Origin: Edaphochlamys debaryana
Lineage: Eukaryota > Chlorophyta > Chlorophyceae > Chlamydomonadales
Assembly: GCA_016858145.1 (NCBI GenBank)
Contig: JAEHOE010000071.1
Span: 62,001 to 126,000 of the forward strand
Direction of reading: 5' to 3'
DNA length: 64,000 nt
The notes beneath the pieces were generated by a model that saw nothing but the letters and a program-made list of their open reading frames with translations, ran no database searches and had not been told where the DNA came from. Each line of letters starts with the position of its first letter. Within the stretch, counting starts at the first letter, position 1. Shown one piece after another: positions 11,513 through 20,773 of this stretch. Both the position numbers and the translations under genes were made by a program.

Positions 11513-14500
11513 ATGCTGCTTGCGCCTCGGCTCTCGGCCGGCGGGCTCCCGCGGCCAGCGAGCTGCGGCCGGCGGCTGGCCCCGGTGGGTCGCCTCGGCC
11601 CCGCCCCCCGCCCTGCTGCAGAGCGCAGCCGCGCGCTGCAGCAGCCTCGCCGCCACCTCGCGGCGCCTGCTGCCGCATCACGTGGGCCTGGGAGCGGCGA
11701 TGTCTCGCAGCAGGTGCGCCGCGCGCCGGAGCGTGCGTTTGGTGGGAGGGCCCCGTCCAAGTCGCTCACGGGTGTGCGGACCCCTCACCTCCAGGACCCT
11801 GCTTCGCCGGAGACCACTGTTCGGGGCGCGCCGAAACAGCGGAGGCATCAACTGGACATTCCGGAGAGCTGGCAGGCAAGGGGAGTCGCATAGTTGCACA
11901 ATCCCGGACGCACGCACGCGGACGCGGGCCAGTGTGGACTCCGTCCAATTTGGACCCTTTGCCCCGCCTGGCTGCCCTTCCGCTCGCCCTTCCGCCCCTC
12001 TCCCGCTCCCCAGGTCGGCCGGGTCCTGGAGGGCGAGGTGCTGGAAGTGCGGCGCTCGGCCGTGGTCGTGGACCTCGGAGGGGGCCTGGCGGGGTCCATT
12101 ACGTGGTACCAGGTGCTTTTGGGTGCGGCGCAAGCTACTGTAACGCGCATCGCCCATTGAGGCACGGCGCCTGTCCACCTGCCCACCTGCCAGCTCCGCC
12201 TCCCGGGCCCCCAAGTGACGCCCGCATGATGACTGCGTGCAGGTCACGGCGGATCCGCGGATGCCGGCGGAGCCCATCTTCTCCGTGGGGGACCGCGTGA
12301 AGGCGCTGGTGACCCAGCTCGACCGGGAGGGGGGGCGCATGACGCTGTCCACGCAGGCGCTCGAGCTCAAGCCGGGTGGGTCGGGGATGAGGGTCGGGCG
12401 GGTGACACCGCACTTCATGTTTGCGCTTGCAAAGCACTTGGGTGTGGAGCGTGTCTGTCTCCCCGGGGCCTCGGGCAAACAGGTCCCACACATGACGTCC
12501 TTGGCCTTCTTGTCGTCTGTCTGTTGTCGGCCACCCCTTACTTTGCGCGGGTCTAGAGGGTCGGGCACGTGACACAGCACTGTGCCTCTTCTGTCGCACG
12601 CGCATCCCTATCCTGCGAAAGCGCCTAGAGCTTGCTTGCCTGGTGAGGCGCCCGCTTAAGCATCCCTGCATCCCCGATCTACCCAGGCGACATGCTCCGC
12701 AACCCCAAGGCCGTGTACGACAGGGCGGAGGAGGCCGCGGCTCTGGGTAGAGAAGCACGGCACGGCGGCGGCGGCAGCGGGACTGGAGAGGCGGCAAGGG
12801 CTCCGCCGCCCTCCGCGGTGGGCATCAAACCAACCTGGATACGAAATCTACGGGGAAAGGCACCTTGGGGTGGACGACCTGTCCGAGATCATCCCCTTGC
12901 CGCTTCCCCCTCGCCAGCGCCTCCCTCCACATACACGTCCAGGTAGCAACCCATGCCACGTCTCGCGTGTAGCCCCCCACCCCCGATGATTGTGCGTGCC
13001 TTCAGAGTGTGCTGGTCTTTCCTCCATCCGCGCGCACCCACTGATACACTAGGCACACCGCCCATGCCGCCCATGCTTGCCCCCAGGAAGGAGTGGTCCT
13101 GGCGGGCGTGGTCAAGTCGATCACGCCATTTGGTGCATTCATTACCCTACTACCGGGCGACTGCACCGGGTTCCTCCACATCTCCCAGGTGTGCATGCGT
13201 ACCGGTAGCAAAGGGGTTCGTGTGTATTCTTCACATTTCCCACCCTGCCGGCAGCCGCTGGGCAGCCGCTTTCACCCGCGCCCTCTATCTCTCCCATCGA
13301 TCCTCTTGCCCGCGCCCCCGCATGCAAGCTACGTACGCCAACTACCCCGCCCTGTCCATCCTTGCAGATTTCGGCAGAGCGTGTCCATTCGATGGAGCAG
13401 CTCATGCGAGCGCGTGACCGCGTTTACGTGGGGGTGCTCTCTGTGGACACGGGGCGCGTGACGCTCTCCACCAAAGCGCTCGAGCCAACACCCGGCGGTG
13501 CGCAAGGGGTTGCGTGCGGCGGGGTTCGGAGATAGAGGTATATAGGCGGCGGCTCATCTAGGCAAACAGTGGTAACGGCCTGGTAACGGGCTGGGCAATA
13601 GAACATGCTGCTGGGCAGAGAACCCGGGGGACATGCATCGCGCTCCGCTCGGGGCGCGGAATGAAGATGGACGCCGGGCGAAACATGCTTCCACGCCGAA
13701 CCGCGCCGAAAGTTTGGCAGCTACTTTTGCCGTGAAGGTTGGATTGCTTAATCAGACAGCAGCTGAGTTGCGTAAGGTTAGATAGCTAGCAACATCGCGC
13801 GCGGCTGAGACATTTCGGAAACCTGCTGCCAACTGACTCGCTGATAGCAAAAATGTGTTGGACAGCTCTTGAAGCAAATAACAATGCTGCTCCTCGGGCG
13901 ATGGGAGCGAAGTTGCGCGGCTGCCTTCCCAACATGCATGTTGCGTGTACACGCAACATGTGCGCCGACTCGATCATCTTGCCCTGCCCTCACAGCACAC
14001 AGTAGGGATCAGCAGACATAGTCTTGCCATGGCCGGCCGGGCGTACATTGCGTGTCTGTGCGTGGCTCCATGACACGTGCATGCAGGGGGGGCTCCAGCC
14101 CCAAAGTGCGTGAGCGCCTTACCTCGTCAGGCTTACACCAGGGTTGCGCTCTTTTGCAGGGGATATGATGCGCGATCCCCAGCGGGTATACGCAACGATG
14201 GCCAGGCAAAGGCATCGGCGCCAGCGCCGGAGGGAGGCCCTTGCAAAGTTTGCCGAGGAGGTGCGTGCACACATGCATGCATGTGGATGCCCGGTGGGAT
14301 ACGCTCTCACAATACGGTGCTAACCTGGCAGTTCCTTCAGCAGGAGGATTCCAGCGAGTACGTTGCCGAGTACAGCACTTCATTCAAGGTGCGCCGCGCC
14401 GAGGCTCATCTTCTGCTGCTGCTGCTCTGTTCTCATCACCATTACATCACCCGCTTCGTCCTTTCTTGCGTCCTGCCATTAGGCTTTCGACGTGCTGGAG

Positions 14501-16864
14501 GGCGTGGTCGAGTCAACCACACAGAGAGGCGCCTACATAGAAGTCCCAGACGGGCTCCTCGGCTTCCTCCCCGTTTCAAAGGTTAGTTTCCTGCTGCATG
14601 CCTCGTAGCCATACTGTTAGCCTACTGGCCGTACTGCGCTGATCGGTATACTGGCACCAGCAGATCTCTCACGAGCGCGTGGACGACGTGGAGAAGGTCC
14701 TCCACGAGGGAGACCAAGTGCGGGTAGGTGCTGGCCATGACGGTGGACGTTTTCCGGGACCATATCCTGCTCTCCACCAGGGAGCTCGAGCCAACGCCAG
14801 GTCGGTGAGGAATCCTGGACAGAGACAGATTTGGGATCTCCGCACCCTGCTGCTTGCCCCGTCTGGGCCTTGAGGCGTGCGCAGGCTGCTAACCCTGCTC
14901 CCTCACCCTGCCGACTTCGTTCTGGGCCCAGGCGACATGCTCCGCAACCCCCAGCTGGTGTACGACAGGGCGGAGAAGATGGCGAAGCGCTGGCGGTGGG
15001 AGCAGCTAATAAACGGAGCAATCAAGGTGAGAAGCACGCATGTCTATCTTGATGCTCTTTGCAACCTTCGCACCGTGTGTGCTGACCATGTGTGTTCGCA
15101 CACTTGACGTGTACGCTATTGCAGAAGGGAACCCTGGTTGAGGGCGTGGTTCAGGCCGTGAAAAACCGCATCGTCCTGATCGACTTGCCCGCCGGTGGGC
15201 TGATCGGCACACTTCGCTGCGAACAGGTGCGCGCGCGGGGGTGTCTAGCAGGCTAGCAGGGTGTCTAGCAGGCTACTCTCACAGCCCTTGCAACCTGCTG
15301 ACTGACAAACCCTTGCGTGGAAGGTCTCGCACGTCCCCACGGAGTGGCATCCGTCAGTGGCGGGCATGTGGAGCCCGGTGAGTGGCCAGGACTATACTTG
15401 TACCTGTATGTCGCGCGCCGCCCTGCCCTTTCGGATCAGCAGCAGCGTTTGTTGTCCCCCGCGCGACTGCATGCAGGATCGGGACCAGGTGACGAGGGCA
15501 GCCTTGCAACAGATCTTCCGTGAGGGGGACAAGGTCCGGGCCCTGGTGCTCTCTCTCTCTGTAAACAAGAGCACGGGAGGCATTTTCTTGCCACCGCACC
15601 ACTAGAGCCAACCATCGGTGGGTTTTGGGTGGGTGGTGGTGGTGGGTGGGTGGGGATTTAGGTGGGTGGTGGTGCTTACTCCTTGTGTGCCTGAATACGG
15701 CCAACTCCTGGGGCTGACGGCAGGGGCGGGCTCCGCTCCCTGTACCTCCTCACCCCGAGTCCTCACCCCTGCTCCCTCCTTTCCTAGGCGACATGCTCCG
15801 CCACCCCCAGCTGGTGTACGACACTGCGGAGGAGATGGCGGAGCGCTGGCGGCAGCAGCGGAGGGCGGCTCCAAAGGTGCCGTGTGGGGCTGAGGGCTGC
15901 AGATAAACAGGTGTCGGAATACCTTCAATACCTTGTGTACCCAGGCCGACCCCGAGGCTGAAGAGCGTGTCTTAGACAGTGCTCCCCGCCCTCGCTCGTC
16001 GTGCGCCTTGCCCAGCAGGTGGGGGACCTGGTCGAGGGAGTGGTCCAATGGGTCCAGATCAGACCATCAGACTACAGATATCAGGCCTACGTGGAGCTGT
16101 CGGGCTGTGGCGTCTACCGCATGGGCCGCCTCCTTGCGTCCGAGGTAGGCCTAGGGATTATTCTGGTCCGTCCTGGCTAACCAGCCTACCTCACTTGATC
16201 TCAACCCCGTATGTACTTCATCTGGACCCCGTACTCCGCCTTGCTTGTCGGTGGCGTGCGGTGTGGATCTCCCCAGGCATCGAAGGAGGAGGTGCCGGCG
16301 GGGCAAGTGCTTCGCGTGGGCGACCGCGTGCGGGCGGTGGTGAAAGACAAGATCGGGTCGCGGTTTCTTGAGCTCTCTACAAAGCTCCTGGAGACGTCAG
16401 CCCGGCCCGCCGGGACGTGCCTTTCTAAGGCTGGGGGCGGGAGTGTAAGCAAGCCGCCGCACTCATACCCCTGACATCTGGAAGCTTGTGGGAGCTCGCA
16501 CACGACTTTCTTTATTCCTGGCCCCTGCGCTTGTGCGTGCAGGCGACATGCTCCGCGACCCCCAGCTGGTCTTCCCCACGGCGGAGGAGATGGCGGCCAA
16601 GTGGTAAGAGATGGTCACGCAGCAGCGGAGGCAGGCGTGTGAGGCCATAAAGGCCCCCGTACATGCCCGGGACCACGTTGCTCTGCTCATATAGTCCCGG
16701 GCGGGTCCAGCGAGCGGCTGGCCCTCACAGCTCAGTACTGTCCTGGTTAACCTGGGCCACCCCCATCCCGCCCCTGCAGAAGTAAGAAGGCCGCAAGTAC
16801 GGAGAGCGCAACGAGGGAGTTTCTGCTGCTGGACGATGAGCCAGGGGGGGGGCAGGAAGTGTAA
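11513..16864 (+). CDS. five-module S1 protein, plastid ribosomal protein S1-like, two frame breaks
   Basis: Twenty exons: 11513-11713, 12014-12112, 12243-12375, 12687-12817, 13087-13188, 13368-13497, 14160-14260, 14332-14388, 14483-14581, 14664-14800, 14932-15026, 15125-15226, 15324-15377, 15477-15617, 15788-15876, 15945-15968, 16019-16144, 16277-16442, 16543-16600, 16780-16864. Exon 1 (67 codons, MLLAPRLSAGG, Arg/Ala/Pro-rich) is a tentative transit peptide. The rest is five S1 domains, each ending LSTxxLEPxPG-like and each followed by a GDM(L/M)R-P tail, as in the last S1 of plastid ribosomal protein S1. Two breaks are seen. GTAG at 14724-14727 is four extra bases in an exon otherwise 133 long. 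At about 15586-15591 one base is missing (exon 141 instead of 142). With both corrected the protein would be about 708 residues. Either the gene is decaying or these are sequence errors. Exon ends at 12817, 15968 (a 50-base intron) and 16442 are uncertain; the C-terminus ends LLLDDEPGGGQEV. Confidence 0.75.
12014..16600 (+). repeat. five tandem S1-GDM exon cassettes
   Basis: Each cassette has an S1-start exon of about 99-126 bases (phase 0 in and out), an S1-end exon of about 130-168 bases (phase 0 to 1) and a tail exon (phase 1 to 0). S1-end exons start at 12243, 13368, 14664, 15477 and 16277; tail exons at 12687, 14160, 14932, 15788 and 16543. Small linker exons (14332, 15324, 15945) were added in some copies. 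Because a cassette starts and ends in phase 0, it can be duplicated in frame. The neighbouring minus gene has one cassette with exons of 102 and 133 bases, the same plan. Confidence 0.8.
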
Positions 16865-18918
16865 AAAAATACACCACGCTTTAACTTTGGAGAGCTCGAC
16901 AAGAGGAGCCCAAATCCGCTTTCAGAATGGAAATCGAGGTTCTAGGAAAAAAGTTATGAGCCCTCAAAGTTGGGGGGGGGAGGGGGGGGGAGGGGGGTCC
17001 CGAACTTTTGTACAGCTCCCGTCCAAACTTTTGTCACAGCGGTCTGACGCAGCCCAAGGGCCCTTTCCTTGCTTACAAGCGTGGTATCAAGGAGAGGCTG
17101 AACCGTGGGTGTGCCTGAGCACCACAGACCATAGGGATGGTGGTCGAAGGGTGGCTGCGGGTGCCACATGTCGGCATGTCCGCGCGTGGGACACGTCACG
17201 ACCGGCACTGCCACCGCTGCTAGACGTCCGGGTGTACTATTATGACCGTAGGTCATCATATAGGAGGCCTAGGGCAAGAATAGCGCGGATGCAAGGTACC
17301 GGAGAGTGGTCCATGGACGCGGGGATGGTCAAGGGACAGGACCCAAGCCTCATCGACGCTTCCGGTTCACGCGCAAGGCAGTAGCGCACACGAAGCGCAG
17401 CCCATTGGCACAAAAGTCGAGGGAAATGGGTTATATTATGGCCATGTACGGCAGTATGTGCAGTGTACGGCAAGGGGGGGGGGGTCGGGGGGGTCCGAAC
17501 TTTTGTGGGGTGGTGTATGGAACTAATGTTTTTACCCCCCCCTGGATGAGCTGGTTTAGCGGCTGCAAACGAGCGGAGGAAGTGCGCTAGTCCCGCCTGC
17601 ATACCGATAGGAAGGGCAGAAAGGGTGCGCAGCCTTATGGACGCATCGCAGGAAGTTTGGGTGGAGATAAAGCCGGGTTGAGTGCGACATCAACGTAGCG
17701 CGAGGCGCCTTGTTGGGGCGTGGGTCGCAAACTAGACAAGGGGGAGCCTTGTGGTAGGGGCCACCGACGGCACCGAGCGGGCGGGCGGCCAGTTGCGTGC
17801 ATGTCGAGGGAGAGCGTGGTAGGGGCCAGCCAGCGAGGGTGGTGTCGGCTGGCTGCGCGCGGAAGGCAGGCGGCGAGAGGCAGAAGCACGACTGTAATTT
17901 TACACATATCCACTGCTGCGAGCCTCGAAGTGTCCTCTCTGCTCCCCCTTCCCCACTCAGTAGCAGTCATGGTGCAGCATTTAGGCACCAGTCCCGTACA
18001 CCAGTCCCGTACACACCAGCCCTCACTCTCACCGCTCGTCAGCGATACTCCTGCTCAAGGCCTCTCAGTGTCATGCCCGTTCTCCCGCTCTCCGACTCTC
18101 AGCTTCAATGGCCACACCACAATTGTCTTGGGTACCCAACATCACGAGCGCCATTCGGCGAGCAGCTCCCCATTGCTTGGCATGCAGAAGTACCATGGAG
18201 CTGACAGCGCCGCCCCACCGGCCCCCAAGATCCGCATGTCAAGCCCGCTCACCAGACGCGCAAACCCGCCCACAACCTGCTGCCTCTCTGCCCTGGCCCC
18301 TGGCCCCTGACTCCAGTCCCAGCAGAGGCGAACGCAGGGCCCTGCGTGGCCCCGGGGCCCACCAACCCCCCCAAGCTCTTCAGCCCCAGTCCCACCGCCC
18401 CGACAGCTCGCCAGGCCCCTGCAAAGGTAGGCAGCTGCCTGGTGGCTCCTGCCTGCTCGCAGCCGCCGGTCCATGCATGCAACTGGTTCAAGTCCACACC
18501 ACTGCTGGTTCACCGCATCGGGGGGCCACTGCAGGCGCCCACTGGCGGCCGCCAGCTCGCTTCACCGAGGAGCCGCATGCATACAGCTGAAGCCCAGATC
18601 ACCGTGCCCTCTGTCGGCCCAGCCGATCACGCCCTCGCTCCAGCTCCCTTAGGTCCTGCTCCGCGCGCGGGCCGCACGCGCCCGCGGGCCGCCTCATGCG
18701 CCCACGCCGGCGCCGGCCTCCCGCCAGCCCTCGCTTGGCCTCCGTCCCATGCATGTGCCCCCGCCGCCCAGTCCAGCCGTCAGTACAGCTGTTCAAGCGC
18801 TGACTCCGCTCCTCAAGGTCCGACGTCAAGGGCGTACGCCACCAGCGCGTGCCCCGCCGCCAGTCCAGCTGATCACGCCCTGGCTCCAATCCTTGGGGTT
18901 CATGCTCCGCTAGCCTCC
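16865..18918. other. intergenic between convergent genes, no gene recognised
   Basis: It holds two copies of a G-run followed by CCGAACTTTTGT (about 16968-17012 and 17474-17503), with a third AACTTTTGT at about 17026. The rest, including Pro/Ala-rich open frames at 17.7-18.6 kb, resembles nothing I know. Confidence 0.5.
17893..17904. terminator. palindromic TGTAA/TTACA, candidate polyadenylation signal for both strands
   Basis: TGTAATTTTACA reads TGTAA on both strands. TGTAA is the usual polyadenylation signal of volvocalean green algae. It lies about 1.0 kb past the plus-strand S1 stop (16864) and 1.0 kb past the minus-strand MMADHC stop (18919), so it could serve two converging transcripts. 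Position and motif only; no cleavage data. Confidence 0.4.
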
Positions 18919-19977
18919 TCATACCCCCACGCCTGCGCAGGCATGGATGGCCGCCAGCAGCGCCTCCCGAGGCGCCTCCGTGAAGAGGGAGGCGGGGTAC
19001 ACCGCGCTGCCCCAGGTGGGGTGCAGCAGGACCTAGGGGGTGTCGGGGGGTGAGCCGCGGAGAGAGGTGGGCAGGCCCACGGTCAGCAGGGTGCAGCAGG
19101 AGCGGGTGGGGTGCGAGGGCGGTGCGACCAAGCGTGAAGGTGCTCAGGACCTCCTACGGTACCCTCCCCGAGTGCTTCCACGTCCCGCCCAAGATGCCTG
19201 TTTGCAGCAACCCCACGTGTGCGCAAGCCCGCTGGACCAAGCTTGGCTAGCCGGGAGTTCTGCTCTCCTGCCAGCAAGAAGCTGCCCTACTTGACCAGCC
19301 CCCCCACGCCCTGGCCGCACCTTGCAGCACCCTGCGTTGGAGGTCTGGTAGCCCATGAGCACCGACAGCGCCGGGACCTCGGGGTAGACCACGTTTAGGT
19401 CGGTGTGGACCATCTGGGTCGGGGTGGGAAGGGAAGGGAAGGGAAGGGGAGGGAGGGAGGGGGCAGGGGGATGAGTTTGAGGGAGGTGGAGGGAGGGGCA
19501 CGGTGGGAAGGGGCGGGTGGGAGGTATGCCGGCGGGGGCAAAGGGGGAAGGCGGGGCGTAGCCCGTTGCCGGCGTGCAGGGCCCCGGCTTTGCCCCGCGC
19601 GCCAGCAGAGCCCCACCGGGAGCCCCGAGCAGGGGTCGATGTAGTCGGCCCAGTGGCCTTCCACGGCCAGCTTGTCGCAGATTGCCTTTGCCCAAGCCAT
19701 GAACTGCGGGGACCAAGGATGGATGGGACTTCGCGTGGAGGATGGTCGCAGCCGGCGAAGTGGGTTACCGCGGGCCAGCGAGGCGGCCAATTGCTCGCTA
19801 CCAGAGAACCTGCAGGTCGCACCCGTTCGAGAAGGCGGTCTTTCTCGCCCTCGACCCTCTCGCCCGTGTTGACGAGGTCGAGCGTGGCGTGCTGGCAGGT
19901 CGGCACGATGAGCAGCTTGTCCAGGTCGGCTTTAGGGAACACCGACAGCACTTCGCCCTTGATGGAAGGCGGCACGT
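18919..19977 (-). CDS. MMADHC: MMADHC (CblD)-like cobalamin trafficking protein, 5' end unresolved
   Basis: In animals MMADHC directs cobalamin, with MMACHC, to cytosolic methionine synthase and mitochondrial methylmalonyl-CoA mutase. Minus-strand exons: 19977-19823, 19703-19617, 19413-19321, 19032-18919 (TGA). Phases agree. Matches to human: VLSVFPKADLDKLLIV (ESLFPEVANGKLMIL), AICDKLAVEGHWADYIDP (EICYALRAEGYWADFIDP), SNAGCCKV (DDLGCCKV) and HPTWGSAVYPASLFT (HSLWGTHVVVGSIFT). The 149 residues seen cover the C-terminal half, the part related to flavin-reductase folds. The start is not resolved. The exon at 19977 needs one base from an upstream exon. An overlapping frame reads LGLEAPGEIELRL (about 20025-20070), like human FQLPGNIGFDCHL, but no donor can join it. 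So the N-terminus may lie further upstream or be broken. Confidence 0.82.
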
Positions 19978-20382
19978 CTGCGAGCGAGCGCCGCAAGTGC
20001 AAGGCATGTCGTCGCTGGGGTTTTGCAGCCGCAGCTCAATTTCCCCGGGCGCCTCAAGGCCCAGATGCAACACAACCACCAGGCTCCAACTGGTTGAGTG
20101 CGGCTACGCAACTTACGGTGCACGCTCCATTCCATTCCCCACGACGTGGCGCCGTTCTGGAGTGGTGCCATGCTGAGCTGCTGCGATAGTATATACGCAC
20201 GGGTAGTGTAAAGTAGAGCTTCGCGTTGAAACAGACGAGGAGGTCGTCCTCAACGACCATGCCTACACGACGCGTGCAGCCCCCATCCGCCACAACCCCA
20301 CCGCCCCCTCTCATCCCGCCACAGCCCCGACGCCACCAGGGGAGACGCCACATGACTCCAACCCACGAGCAACGAACACGCT

Positions 20383-20618
20383 CAGCCATCAACCCCAGCA
20401 CACTGCAGATTCGACCAGGTCCGCAGAACTCCCGAGCCTCGGCCGCCCCCAGACCTCCGCCGTGCTTCACTGCGAGTGCCAGGGCTTCCTCCTCATGGTC
20501 CATCCCCGCCCCGGCCTCCTGCCCACCCTCCTTCTCAGCGCGCTCAGACCCCACCACCTTAATCCCCGACCCAGCCTCCTCCGAGCCCCCTGCTTGCACC
20601 TCCGCTTTCATCCCTCGT
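20383..20618 (-). repeat. decayed partial copy of the last exon of the CPSF-A-like gene
   Basis: This stretch resembles 20790-21010, the end of the neighbouring gene's last exon, about 405-410 bases away. Shared on the plus strand are AGGTCCGCA(G)AACTCCCGAGCCTCG and CCCCGGCCTCCTGCCC. Translated on the minus strand both give EGGQEAG and EAREF. The copy lacks the true stop and has drifted. It lies just past the stop of the parent gene and upstream of MMADHC. Confidence 0.75.
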
Positions 20619-20773
20619 TCCCCTCCCCCGCCCCTCTCACCTCAGCTAGCCAAACGTGTCTCCCCACGGCCCGAGCTTCTTGACCTACCCTCCATTTCTT
20701 GCTTGGGGTCCTCAATTCTTCCCCTCCACGCTCCACCTTTCTCCCGCTTACCGCACCACAACCCTCGAACACG

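Noticed and set aside
15561..15605. A 45-base GT-AG intron in the fourth S1 module that would avoid the frame break
   Set aside because: It would remove the conserved LS-T-xL part and leave the wrong phase for the next exon.
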